A DNA stretch of 64,000 nt from Caulobacter sp. Root343 (GTDB lineage Bacteria; Pseudomonadota; Alphaproteobacteria; Caulobacterales; Caulobacteraceae), in assembly GCF_001425745.1 (NCBI RefSeq), contig NZ_LMDF01000007.1, positions 1,146,439-1,210,438 of the forward strand. Reading direction: 5' to 3'. The position numbers and the translations under genes are program-made. Positions 33,853-42,946 of the stretch are shown piece by piece (position 1 is the stretch's first letter; every line of letters begins with the position of its first letter). The notes below the pieces were generated by a model, which was given only the letters and a program-made list of their open reading frames with translations, made no database searches and was not told the origin of the DNA.

Positions 33853-36800
33853 GTGCGTTCTCCCCTCCTTCTTGGCTTGGCGGCCGCTTTGCTGGCGACG
33901 ACGGCTGTAGCCGAACCCGTCCGCTACACGATGACGGCGTTCACCAACGCCAGCCAGTCGAACATGAGCGTGTACGACTCGGCCGACGGGACGCGCTTCA
34001 CGCTGAAGAAGCCATTGGCCTATACCCCGCCCCAGGGGCTCATCCGCGATCCCAGCGTGATGAAGCACACCGACGGCTGGTACTATGTCGCCTACACCAC
34101 CGGCTGGACCGGCGACACGGTCGGCCTGGCCCGCAGCCAGAATCTGGTCGACTGGACCTTCCTGCGCGACGTGAAGATCGACGTTCCCGGCGCCACCAAC
34201 AGCTGGGCGCCGGAGTGGTTCGTCGACCAGGACGGCTCGATCAACCTTGTCCTGTCGGTCTCGACCACCGGCATCGCCGGCCAGTTCCAGCCCTACCGCA
34301 TCACCGCGAGCGACGCCTCGCTGGCGAGCTGGACCGCGCCGAAGCCGCTGTCCGGTCTCGGACCCAACTTCATCGACACGTTCGTGGTGCGCCAGGACGG
34401 GCTCTACCAAGCCTTCGCCAAGAACGAGACGACCAAGTTCATCGAACTGTGGACCGCGCCGTCGCTGGACGGACCTTGGGCCCCGAAGGGAACCGGCGAT
34501 TGGGCCGGCTGGGGCCGGGGCGTCGAAGGCCCGGCCATGGTCCGAACGACGGACGGCGGCTGGCGGATCTATTTCGACGAGTACTCGGCCAAGCGCTACT
34601 GGTTCTCGGACAGCAAGGACGGCTTCAGGACCTGGACGAAAAAGGCTGAATTACCTGAGCTTTCCGGCACGGTGCGCCACTTCACGGTGCTGAAAGAAGG
34701 CGGCGACCAGGCCGTCTCGGCCAAGCCCGCGGAAGCCCACAAGATCACCTGGGACAAGTATTCGCTGAAGGTCGACGGCCAGCGGGTCTTTTCGTGGGGC
34801 GGCGAGTTCCACCCCTTCCGCGTGCCCAGTCCCGATTTGTGGCGCGACATCCTGCAGAAGATGAAGGCCAGCGGCTACAACACGGTCGCGATCTATTTCG
34901 ACTGGGGCTACCACTCGCCCAAGCAGGGGGTCTACGACTTCAGCGGCGTGCGCGACATGGACCGCGTGCTGACCATGGCCAAGGAAGAAGGCCTCTACGT
35001 CATCACCCGCGCCGGCCCCTATGTGAACGCCGAGCTGACCCGGGGCGGCTTCCCCGGCTGGCTGGTCAATCAGCAGGCTCGCGCCCGCACCGACGCGCCG
35101 GAATACATCCAGGCCGCCGACGAGTGGCTGACTCAGATCAACGCCGTCATCGCCCGCCACCAGCTGACCACCGGCCAGGGCACGGTGATCGCCCACCAGA
35201 TCGAGAACGAGCTGGACGTCGTCGGTGCGCCGCAGCAGCGCTACATGCGGTGGCTGGCCGACAAGGCCAAGGCCGACGGCATCACCGTCCCGATCTTCCA
35301 CAACGACAAGGGCCGCAACGGCTACTGGGTCCCGAAGGGCTCCAACGTGCCCGGGACCGTCGAAGGCCCCAACGACCTCTACGCCTTCGACGGCTATCCG
35401 GGCGGCAACTGCCGCGTCGATTCCAAGCCCGCCAGCCCCGGCGTCGCGCCCGACTGGGGGATCTATGGCGCCAGCGGCGCCAAGGGCGGGGCCTCGGCCA
35501 GCCCGAACACCCCCGGCTTCCTGGCCGAGTTCGGCGGCGGCTGGTTCGACTATTGGGGCAGCAACGGCGACTACGACTGCACGGCCATCCATCGCGGCGT
35601 CGGCTACCAGCGGGTGTTCTACGCGACCAACATCGCCAACGGCATCACGCTGCAGAGCTTCTACATGACCTATGGCGGGACCAGCTGGGGCTGGCTGCCG
35701 GCCCCGGTGGTGTTCAGCTCATACGACTACGGCTCTGCGATCGACGAGGCCCGGGGGCTGCGCGACAAGATCCGGGTGATGAAGCAGATGGGCGAGTTCA
35801 TCGCCGCCGTCCCCGACATCACCCGCATGGACAAGGGTGAGGCGGTCGTTCCGTCCAACGACAAGGTCCGCGTCTATCACAACGTCAACGCCGAGACCGG
35901 CAGCCACCTCTATGTGGTCGTCCACAACCCCAGCAGCGCCACCGACGACGAGGCCTTCACCTTCAAGCTGAAGACCCGCGATGGCGAATACGTGGTCCCG
36001 TCGCGGATCAAGGGCCAGGACGGCAAGATGCTGATGGCCAGCTACGACCTAGGCGGCCAGCGGCTGGTCTATTCGACGTCCGAGATCCAGACGCACCTGA
36101 GGTGGAACGACGGCGACCTGGCCCTGCTCTACGGCCGCGCCGGCGAAACAGGCGAGACGGTGCTGCGCTACGCTAGCGCGCCGAAGGTCGAAGTGCTCGA
36201 GGGTGACATCACCTCTGCTTTCAATGCGGCCAAGGGCGATCTGAAGCTGACCTACGCCCATAAGGGCCTGGCCCGCGTGCGGGTCACCGGCGGCGGTCGC
36301 CCGCCCCTGACCCTGCTGCTCGCCGACGCTGAGACCGGCCAGACCTTCTGGCGGCGCGACGACCTTCTGGTGCGGGGGCCCGGCCTCGTCCGCAGCGACG
36401 CGATCAAGGGCGGCGTGGTATCCCTGACCGGCGACACCGAAGTCGAAAGCCCGCTGGAGATCTTCGCGCCCAAGGCCGTGACATCGATCCGCTGGAACGG
36501 CGCGAAGGTCGCGGCGAAGTCCACCACTTCTGGAAGCCTGCTGGCCGCCAAGGCGTTGGCCGGTCCCGCTGCGATCACCTTGCCCGATATCGCCAAGCTC
36601 GACTGGAGGACCGCGCCCGGCACGCCCGAGGCCGATCCGAAGTTCGACGACAGCGCCTGGCTGAAGACCGAGGGCCGCCGCAGCGGCTCGACCGTGCGCG
36701 GTCCTACGGGTCAGCCGGCCTTGGACATGAGCACGTACGGCTTCCACCAGGGTGACGTTTGGTATCGTGGTCGCTACCAGGCCCAGGCCGACATCGACAC

Positions 36801-37617
36801 CCTGACCCTGCACTACGGGGCCGGCGGCGCGGGGATGCTGCAGGTCTGGCTGGACGGCCGCTTCCTGGGCCAGCACGAGCTGGACGGCGGCCTGCCCCGC
36901 CCGATCACCACGGGCGTCGCGACCTTCAAGCTGCCCGAGGACCTGCGCGGGACCGGCGAGCACTTGATCTCGGTCATGGTTCGCAACAACGGCCATAACT
37001 GGGATCTGGACGCCGACGACTTCCACAAGGAGGCGCGCGGCCTGGTCTCGGCATCGCTGTCGGGTCCTGGCAGCTACAGCTTCGCCGTACCGATCGCCTG
37101 GAAGATCCAGGGCAACAAGGGCGGCGAGGACATCCAGGATTCGGTGCGTGGCAACCCCAACAACGGCGGCCAGTACGGCGAGCGCGAGGGCTGGCACCTG
37201 CCGGGCTTCCCGGACGCGTCCTGGGTCAAGGCCGACATGGCCGCGACCACACCTTATGCCGGCACGACCTGGTACCGGACCAGCTTCGACCTGGCCCTGC
37301 CCAAGGATCACGACGTGACCCTGGGTCTGTCGATCGGCGATCCGGACAAGCCGCGCTCGCCGAACAAACGCTACCGGGTGCTGATCTTCGTCAATGGCTG
37401 GAACATGGGCCAGTTCATCGCCCATGTCGGCCCGCAACGGACCTTCGTGCTGCCCAATGGCATTGTCGATCCGCATGGCAAGAACACCATCGCCCTGGCC
37501 GTGACCAGCGACGGCGCCCCCGGCGACGCCTTGGAAGCCGTCAAGCTCGTCAACCTGCGCACGGTGCGCGGCGGCGTCCCCGTCGCCCGCGTGCCCGCGC
37601 CCGACTTCAAACCCTAA
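33853..37617 (+). CDS. GH43-like / GH35 beta-galactosidase fusion, exported
   Basis: This 1254-residue protein has a signal peptide (about residues 1-21). A GH43-like five-bladed propeller spans about residues 25-290, with LIRDPSVM (base), SWAPEWF and GVEGPAMV (acid). It leads straight into a GH35 barrel: FSWGGEFHPFRVP, then AGPYVNAELTRGGFPGWL, IENEL (acid/base) and FLAEFGGGWFDYWG (nucleophile). Galactose-binding beta domains follow to the C-terminus (GDVWYRGRYQAQ, GTTWYRTSFDLA). It should remove arabinose or related sugars together with galactose from pectin side chains in the periplasm. The GTG at 33853 begins the leader. The frame is open for 456 codons upstream, but that part overlaps two real genes. 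Confidence 0.85.
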   Translation: MRSPLLLGLAAALLATTAVAEPVRYTMTAFTNASQSNMSVYDSADGTRFTLKKPLAYTPPQGLIRDPSVMKHTDGWYYVAYTTGWTGDTVGLARSQNLVDWTFLRDVKIDVPGATNSWAPEWFVDQDGSINLVLSVSTTGIAGQFQPYRITASDASLASWTAPKPLSGLGPNFIDTFVVRQDGLYQAFAKNETTKFIELWTAPSLDGPWAPKGTGDWAGWGRGVEGPAMVRTTDGGWRIYFDEYSAKRYWFSDSKDGFRTWTKKAELPELSGTVRHFTVLKEGGDQAVSAKPAEAHKITWDKYSLKVDGQRVFSWGGEFHPFRVPSPDLWRDILQKMKASGYNTVAIYFDWGYHSPKQGVYDFSGVRDMDRVLTMAKEEGLYVITRAGPYVNAELTRGGFPGWLVNQQARARTDAPEYIQAADEWLTQINAVIARHQLTTGQGTVIAHQIENELDVVGAPQQRYMRWLADKAKADGITVPIFHNDKGRNGYWVPKGSNVPGTVEGPNDLYAFDGYPGGNCRVDSKPASPGVAPDWGIYGASGAKGGASASPNTPGFLAEFGGGWFDYWGSNGDYDCTAIHRGVGYQRVFYATNIANGITLQSFYMTYGGTSWGWLPAPVVFSSYDYGSAIDEARGLRDKIRVMKQMGEFIAAVPDITRMDKGEAVVPSNDKVRVYHNVNAETGSHLYVVVHNPSSATDDEAFTFKLKTRDGEYVVPSRIKGQDGKMLMASYDLGGQRLVYSTSEIQTHLRWNDGDLALLYGRAGETGETVLRYASAPKVEVLEGDITSAFNAAKGDLKLTYAHKGLARVRVTGGGRPPLTLLLADAETGQTFWRRDDLLVRGPGLVRSDAIKGGVVSLTGDTEVESPLEIFAPKAVTSIRWNGAKVAAKSTTSGSLLAAKALAGPAAITLPDIAKLDWRTAPGTPEADPKFDDSAWLKTEGRRSGSTVRGPTGQPALDMSTYGFHQGDVWYRGRYQAQADIDTLTLHYGAGGAGMLQVWLDGRFLGQHELDGGLPRPITTGVATFKLPEDLRGTGEHLISVMVRNNGHNWDLDADDFHKEARGLVSASLSGPGSYSFAVPIAWKIQGNKGGEDIQDSVRGNPNNGGQYGEREGWHLPGFPDASWVKADMAATTPYAGTTWYRTSFDLALPKDHDVTLGLSIGDPDKPRSPNKRYRVLIFVNGWNMGQFIAHVGPQRTFVLPNGIVDPHGKNTIALAVTSDGAPGDALEAVKLVNLRTVRGGVPVARVPAPDFKP

Positions 37618-37663
37618 GACCCGGCGCTCCCTCGCCGCTCTACGACCGATACTGGAGACGAAC

Positions 37664-38773
37664 GTGCCCAATCTCGCCCACGGCCTCGAGGCCAAGGACA
37701 TCAAGGCCAAGATCGCCCTGCTGATCAGCAACCTGGTCGACATCAAGGACGAGACCGGCGAGTTCCTGCTGCGCCTCGACGACGGCCGGGTGATCGACAC
37801 CAAGGGCTGGAACGACTGGGAATGGACCCATGGCGTCGGCCTCTACGGCTTGTGGAAGCAGTACGAGATGTACGGCGACGAGCGCGCCTTCGACATCATG
37901 ACCCAGTGGTTCGCAGACCGCTTCGAAGCCGGAACTCCGACCAAGAACATCAACACCGTCTCGCCGTTCCTGACCCTGGCCTATCTGTACGAGGCCACCG
38001 GCGACCACACCTACGTCCCCTATCTGGAGACCTGGGCCGACTACGTCATGTACGAGGGCCCGCGCACCGAGGAAGGCGGCTTCCAGCACATCGTCTTCAA
38101 CAGCGAGAACCCGCAGCAGCTGTGGGACGACACGCTGATGATGAGCGTGCTGCCGCTGGCCAAGATCGGGCTGCTGCTCGATCGCCCCGACTTCGTCGAG
38201 GAGGCTAAGCGCCAGTTCATGGTGCACATCAAGTACCTGGCCGACCGCAAGACCGGCCTGTGGTTCCACGGTTGGACGTTCCTGGGCCGCCACAACTTCG
38301 CCGACGCCCTGTGGGCGCGGGGAAACTGTTGGGTGACGATCGCCATCCCCGAGTTCATCGAACTCCTGGACCTCAAGCCGGGCGATGGCCTGCGCGCCTT
38401 CCTGCTCGACGCCCTGGAAGCCCAGATCAAGGCGCTGACCGAATACCAGGACCAGGCCACGGGCCTGTGGCGCACGATCATCAACGACAAGACCTCGTAC
38501 CTGGAAGCCTCGGCCACGGCCGGGTTCGCGTACGGAATCCTGAAGGCCGTGCGCAAGCGCTATATCGGCAAGGAATACGAGGCCGTGGCCATCCGCGCGA
38601 TCAAGGGCGTGCTGGCCAATATCGACGACAAGGGCGAGCTGCAGCAGGTCTCGTTCGGCACGCCGGTGTTCGACACGATCCAAGGCTACAAGGACATCCC
38701 CCTGACCTCGATGCCCTACGGCCAGTCGCTAGCCATGCTGGCCCTGGGCGAGTTCCAGCGCGCCTTCATCTAA
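37664..38773 (+). CDS. unsaturated rhamnogalacturonyl hydrolase, GH105
   Basis: This 369-residue (alpha/alpha)6-barrel enzyme of GH105 hydrates the double bond of the unsaturated galacturonyl end made by the lyases and so releases L-rhamnose. The catalytic Asp lies in LWDDTLMMSVLPL; aromatic subsite motifs WNDWEWTHGVGLYGLW and FHGWTFLGRHNFADALWARGNCWV follow the YteR pattern. There is no signal peptide, so the step should be cytoplasmic, which fits delivery of free rhamnose to the pathway upstream. It starts with GTG and GGAG 46 bases after the fusion enzyme. Confidence 0.92.
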   Translation: MPNLAHGLEAKDIKAKIALLISNLVDIKDETGEFLLRLDDGRVIDTKGWNDWEWTHGVGLYGLWKQYEMYGDERAFDIMTQWFADRFEAGTPTKNINTVSPFLTLAYLYEATGDHTYVPYLETWADYVMYEGPRTEEGGFQHIVFNSENPQQLWDDTLMMSVLPLAKIGLLLDRPDFVEEAKRQFMVHIKYLADRKTGLWFHGWTFLGRHNFADALWARGNCWVTIAIPEFIELLDLKPGDGLRAFLLDALEAQIKALTEYQDQATGLWRTIINDKTSYLEASATAGFAYGILKAVRKRYIGKEYEAVAIRAIKGVLANIDDKGELQQVSFGTPVFDTIQGYKDIPLTSMPYGQSLAMLALGEFQRAFI

Positions 38774-38789
38774 CGCCACCTCAGCATCA

Positions 38790-38820
38790 CCGGTTCGGCT
38801 AGACGGCCGAACCGGAAAAG
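38790..38820 (+). terminator. strong hairpin between GH105 and transporter genes
   Basis: CCGGTTCGGC (38790-38799) and GCCGAACCGG (38806-38815) form a perfect 10-bp stem with a 6-base loop, followed by AAAAGGGG instead of a T-tract. It is therefore more likely an mRNA-stability or partial attenuation hairpin than a full intrinsic terminator. It would lower transporter expression relative to the enzymes upstream. Confidence 0.5.
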
Positions 38821-38859
38821 GGGCGCCAAGACCCCTCCTCAAAGGGAAACGAGACGAAC

Positions 38860-40437
38860 ATGGCCACGCCGGACATCCGCAAACCCACCTGGGTCACCTA
38901 TTGGGGCTGGGGTTCCGGCGACATGCTGGGGGCCGGCGCGCAAGCCGTGATCACTGGCTGGCTGGCCTATTTCTTCATCACCTTCTGCGGGCTGTCACCG
39001 GTCGAGACGGGTCTGATCCTGGGCCTGCCGCGCCTGCTGGAAGCGATCACCTGTCCGCTGATCGGCTACATCTCGGACAATCTGCGCCACACTTGGGTCG
39101 GCCGGAAGATCGGTAGGCGCAAGATCTTCCTGATCCTGACCATTCCGCTGCTGCCCTGCTTCGCCCTGATCTTCGTCACCGGCCAGACGTTCGTCTATTA
39201 CTTGGTGACCTTCGTCTTCTTCGAGTTCCTCTACACGATGTTCCTGATCCCGTGGGAAACCCTCGCGGCGGAAATGACCAAGAAATACGAGGAGAAGGCC
39301 AAGTTCGCCGGCGCGCGGATGATGATCGCCCAGAGCTCGGCGATCCTGGCCTCGTACCTGCCGACCCTGATCATCAGCCACTTCGGCGGCAAGGACTCGC
39401 CTGGCACCTTCCTGATCATGGCCGCGATCTTCGGCGGCCTGTTCAGCCTGGTCGTGCTGCTGGTCGTGCTGCTGACCTGGGAGCGGCCCTATACCGAAGC
39501 CGAAAAGCTGATCCAGCCCGAGCCGATGGATTGGACCAAGGCCGCGCTGATCCCGGTCAACATGTTCCGCGACCTGTTCTCGACCCTGCGGATCAAGGCC
39601 TTCCGCCAGCACCTGTCTTTGTACCTGGGCGGCTATATCTCGCAGGACATCTTCAACACCGCCTTCCCGCTGTTCGTGGCCACGGTGATGATGGGGGCCA
39701 CCCTGATCATCTCGCAGCTGATGACGACCATGTACGTCGCCCAGCTGATCTCGGTAATGATCGCGGTCAATGTCGTGATCCGCACCGGCCCGGTGGTCGC
39801 CTATCGCATGGCCATCACCTTCGTCTGCGCGGCCCTGCTGCTGTTCCTGGCCTTCTACCTGATCCAGCCGGCGAGCTTCGCCGCGGGCCTGAAGGGACTG
39901 GGCGGCAACATCTTCAGCGGCGCCGCGCCGCCGGTGGTGCTGTTCTGGCTGTTCGTGCCGATCATCCTGGCCGGCCTGGGCCGAGGGACGCTGAACTTCG
40001 TGCCCTGGAGCGTCTACAACTACCTGCCCGACGTCGATGAAGCTGTGACCGGCCAACGCCGCGAAGGCATCTTCGCTGGGGTGATGACCTTCGTGCGCAA
40101 GATCGCTCAGTCCGGCGCGATCGTCCTGACCACTTCGTTGATCGGCATGGGCGGCTACGTCGCCGCCGACAAGAGTCACCCCGGCGTGGCCGTGGTCCAG
40201 TCGCCCGAGGCCGTGCGCGCCGTGGTGCTGGTCATGGTCGGCGGGCCGATCCTGGTCATGCTGGCCGGCATGGTCATCTCCTGGCGCTTCCGCCTCAACG
40301 CCAGGACGCACGAAGTCCTGATCCACGAGGTCGAGCGCCTGCGCGCCGGTGCCACCGATGCGGAGAGCGCGGAATCCAAGGCGATTGTCGAGGAATTGAC
40401 TGGCTGGAAGTGGGAGCGCCTCTGGGGTCGGGCCTAA
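38860..40437 (+). CDS. GPH-family (MelB-like) sugar:cation symporter
   Basis: This 525-residue protein has about 12 membrane segments. The N-terminal WGWGSGDMLGAGAQAVITGWLAYFF and the loop GYISDNLRHTWVGRKIGRRKIFL, plus a second half after a long central loop (residues about 210-240), identify the glycoside-pentoside-hexuronide symporter group of the MFS. Family members carry disaccharides or uronides with H+ or Na+. Next to GH105 it is the likely importer of the unsaturated galacturonyl-rhamnose disaccharide. Its end overlaps the convergent response-regulator gene by 4 bases. Confidence 0.87.
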   Translation: MATPDIRKPTWVTYWGWGSGDMLGAGAQAVITGWLAYFFITFCGLSPVETGLILGLPRLLEAITCPLIGYISDNLRHTWVGRKIGRRKIFLILTIPLLPCFALIFVTGQTFVYYLVTFVFFEFLYTMFLIPWETLAAEMTKKYEEKAKFAGARMMIAQSSAILASYLPTLIISHFGGKDSPGTFLIMAAIFGGLFSLVVLLVVLLTWERPYTEAEKLIQPEPMDWTKAALIPVNMFRDLFSTLRIKAFRQHLSLYLGGYISQDIFNTAFPLFVATVMMGATLIISQLMTTMYVAQLISVMIAVNVVIRTGPVVAYRMAITFVCAALLLFLAFYLIQPASFAAGLKGLGGNIFSGAAPPVVLFWLFVPIILAGLGRGTLNFVPWSVYNYLPDVDEAVTGQRREGIFAGVMTFVRKIAQSGAIVLTTSLIGMGGYVAADKSHPGVAVVQSPEAVRAVVLVMVGGPILVMLAGMVISWRFRLNARTHEVLIHEVERLRAGATDAESAESKAIVEELTGWKWERLWGRA

Positions 40438-41039
40438 AGCCAGCCGTTCGAGCGGGCGATGCGGCCAGCCTCGACCCGGTTGGCCGCGCCCAGCTTCTGG
40501 GCCGCTTCCGACAGGTAGTTGCGGACCGTGCCGGGCGAGAGGTCCAGCACCTCGGCGATGTCCTTGTTCGAGCGCCCCTCCTCGGCCAGGCGCAGGATCT
40601 CGCGCTCGCGGTCGGTGAGCGGGTCGGGCGCCGCGTCCCAGATCGTCTCGGACAGCTCCGGCGCGATGGCCCGGCCGCCGGCGGCGATGGTCCGGACGGC
40701 GGCGGCCAGCACGCTGCTGGGACCATCTTTCAGCAGATAGCCCTTCACGCCCGCCTCCATGGCGCGGCGCAGATAGCCGGGGCGGCCGAACGTGGTGACG
40801 ATCAGCACTCGGGTCGCGACGCCGTCGGCCTTCAGCCGCGCGGCGACGTCGATGCCGGTCAGATGCGGCATCTCGATATCGGAGATCAGCACGTCGGGCT
40901 TTTCAGACTGCACCAGGTCGAGAGCCTTCTGGCCATCCGGCGCGCGGCCGACCACCTGGATGTCGCCCTCCAGCTCCAGCAACGCACTGAGCGCCCCCAG
41001 CACCATCTGCTGGTCTTCGGCGATGACGACGCGGATCAC
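40434..41039 (-). CDS. NarL/LuxR-family response regulator (DesR-like)
   Basis: This 201-residue regulator has a receiver domain with the phosphorylation Asp in DVLISDIEMPHLTG, the switch residue in IVTTFGRPGYL and Lys in GYLLKDG. A LuxR-type helix-turn-helix follows (LTDREREILRLAEEGRSNKDIAEVLDLSPGTVRNYLSEA). Its ATG overlaps the stop of the sensor-kinase gene (ATGA). It is the last gene of an ABC transporter and two-component operon, in the order ATPase, permease, kinase, regulator. A palindrome near 43965 upstream of the operon is a plausible target. Confidence 0.92.
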   Translation of the reverse strand: MIRVVIAEDQQMVLGALSALLELEGDIQVVGRAPDGQKALDLVQSEKPDVLISDIEMPHLTGIDVAARLKADGVATRVLIVTTFGRPGYLRRAMEAGVKGYLLKDGPSSVLAAAVRTIAAGGRAIAPELSETIWDAAPDPLTDREREILRLAEEGRSNKDIAEVLDLSPGTVRNYLSEAAQKLGAANRVEAGRIARSNGWL

Positions 41040-42175
41040 GAGGCGACCTCCCCAAGCGCGCCTTCCAGCGGCGCGGTGGCGACGAGGCGCGTGCCCCGAC
41101 GATCGGATTTGATGTGCAAGCCGCCTCCGATCGCCGACAACCGCGCGCGCATGCCCTTGAGACCGGAGCCTTCGACCAGCTCCCCGCCCTTGCCATCGTC
41201 GGCGATGCTGAGCGTCAGGACCGAAGCGCTGGATTCCAGCCGGATCTCGCAGCGCGTCGCGCCGGAATGACGGATGACGTTGGTCACGGCCTCGCGCAGG
41301 GCCATGGCCAGCACGGCCTCCTGCCCCGGATAGACTTCGGTCGCACCGTTCGAGACCTCGGCCGTCACATTGGCCGCCGCCAGCGCCGTCTTGGCGCGCT
41401 CGAGTTCGGTAATCAGCGAGGCGCCCTTCATGCCGACCACGGCGGTGCGGACCTCGGCCAGAGCCTCGCGCGCGGCGGTGGCGACCGACTGCATCTCGCG
41501 CTCGGCGGCGGCGGCGTCGCGGCTGACCAGGCGCGCGGCCAGCTCGGCCTTCACGGCCACCAGCGTCAGGGTGTGGCCCAGCAGGTCGTGCAGGTCGCGA
41601 GAGATCCGCTCGCGCTCGGCCGTCGTGGCCAGGGCCCGGACCTCCTCGTGAGCGAGGGCCAGCTCCTGGTTCTTACGCTCGATGTCGGCCTGCATCAGAC
41701 CCGCGAAACCCGTGATGGCGCCGAACAGCACGCCCGACGCCCAGATCGGCCAAGTGCGCGACGTGAGGGCGAAGGGCCCCAGCGCCAGCAGGCCCAGCTC
41801 CAGCCCGATCATGACCCGCACCGCCATCCGCCGTGACGGCAGGCGGGCGGCGAAAGACATGGCGTAGATCGTGTAGACGCTCCAGCCGGTGTTGAACGAC
41901 GACAGCGCCACGCCGATGCCGAAGATCGCCAGCACCTGCCACGGTGCTGGCTGGCCCTTGCGGGTCCAGATTCCGCGGAACAACAGCAGGAAGGCGACTA
42001 GGCCGGCTACCGAAGCGGCGATCTCGACCGTCCCCGGTTTCCGGAATAGCCATGAGATGAAATAGAACGGCAGGTACGAGAGGAACACCAGGCTCCAGCG
42101 GCGCCGGAACACGCCGTCCGCCAACGGTGTGGCGTTCGGTTCACCCTGGGTGCGAGTCGAGGTCCCCTGCTCCAT
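41036..42175 (-). CDS. DesK-type sensor histidine kinase
   Basis: This 379-residue kinase has about five or six membrane segments at residues 25-165, a short coiled region (RKNQELALAHEEVRALATTAERERI), the HisKA_3 box RDLHDLLGHTL with the phospho-His, and an HATPase domain (NVIRHSGATRC, LSIADDGKGGE). It is the membrane sensor of the local two-component system; DesK-like kinases sense membrane state, but the signal is unknown here. I chose the ATG at 42175. A GTG at 42205, 3 bases after the permease stop, would add ten residues and is nearly as likely. Confidence 0.88.
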   Translation of the reverse strand: MEQGTSTRTQGEPNATPLADGVFRRRWSLVFLSYLPFYFISWLFRKPGTVEIAASVAGLVAFLLLFRGIWTRKGQPAPWQVLAIFGIGVALSSFNTGWSVYTIYAMSFAARLPSRRMAVRVMIGLELGLLALGPFALTSRTWPIWASGVLFGAITGFAGLMQADIERKNQELALAHEEVRALATTAERERISRDLHDLLGHTLTLVAVKAELAARLVSRDAAAAEREMQSVATAAREALAEVRTAVVGMKGASLITELERAKTALAAANVTAEVSNGATEVYPGQEAVLAMALREAVTNVIRHSGATRCEIRLESSASVLTLSIADDGKGGELVEGSGLKGMRARLSAIGGGLHIKSDRRGTRLVATAPLEGALGEVAS

Positions 42176-42207
42176 GGCGGCGATGTCGCGCGCGAGGCTC
42201 GCCACGG

Positions 42208-42945
42208 TCAAGCCGTCTGCCGCCGCCAACCCGCCCAGGCGCCGATCATGGCCGCCAGGCTGATCGCCGCCAGCACCGAGACGTGACGCTGGACGTCGGC
42301 CATCGGCGCCATGCCCGACAGCATCATCGACAGCTGTCCTAGGTGGTAGGACGGCGTGACCTCGGCGATCTTGGCGACCCAGCCCGGCATCAGGCTGAGC
42401 GGCATCCACAGTCCGCCGAACAGGCAGAAACCGAGGAACAGCAGGTTGGCGACGGCGGTCGCGCCTTGCGATCCCAGGCGCAGGCCGATGTTCAGGCCGA
42501 TCAGGGCGAAGGGCACGGCGGAGGCCAGGCCCAGGCCCAGGGTCGCGGCCCAGCGCCACGGGACCATCACCACGCCGCCGAAATAGGCCAGCACGCCCAG
42601 CAATCCGATCGCCGAGGCGACCAGGGCCAAGGCGGCCGCGAGTCGGCCGGCCAGGTAGCCGCCGGCGGGCAGCGGCGCGATCTGCTTCAGCTCGATCAGC
42701 TTGGCCTCGCGCTCGGCGGCGACGGCGGCGCCGAAGCCGAACATGGCCGGGGCGATGGCGGCGAAGATCACGTAGTTGGCCAGCATCATGTGGGCGATCT
42801 CCTCGCGCCCCTTGCTGAGACCCAGGCCCATGACCCCGTAGAACAGCAGCGGCAGCGCCACGCTGGGGATCAGGAACTGCGGGGTGTGCCAGGTCGAGAC
42901 GATCTGGGCGCGGGCTTCACGGACATAGACCAGCAGGGTGTGCAT
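42208..42945 (-). CDS. ABC-2 type permease
   Basis: This 245-residue inner-membrane protein has six hydrophobic segments and ABC-2 features: the cytoplasmic start (MHTLLVYVREARAQIVSTWHTPQFLIPSVALPLLFYGVMG), EREAKLIELKQIAPLPAGGYLAGRL, and FGGLWMPLSLMPGWVAKIAEVTPSYHL. With the ATPase encoded one base upstream it forms an exporter of drug, lipid or peptide type. The substrate is unknown. DesKR-linked ABC-2 systems are common and often respond to membrane stress. Confidence 0.88.
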   Translation of the reverse strand: MHTLLVYVREARAQIVSTWHTPQFLIPSVALPLLFYGVMGLGLSKGREEIAHMMLANYVIFAAIAPAMFGFGAAVAAEREAKLIELKQIAPLPAGGYLAGRLAAALALVASAIGLLGVLAYFGGVVMVPWRWAATLGLGLASAVPFALIGLNIGLRLGSQGATAVANLLFLGFCLFGGLWMPLSLMPGWVAKIAEVTPSYHLGQLSMMLSGMAPMADVQRHVSVLAAISLAAMIGAWAGWRRQTA

Positions 42946-42946
42946 C

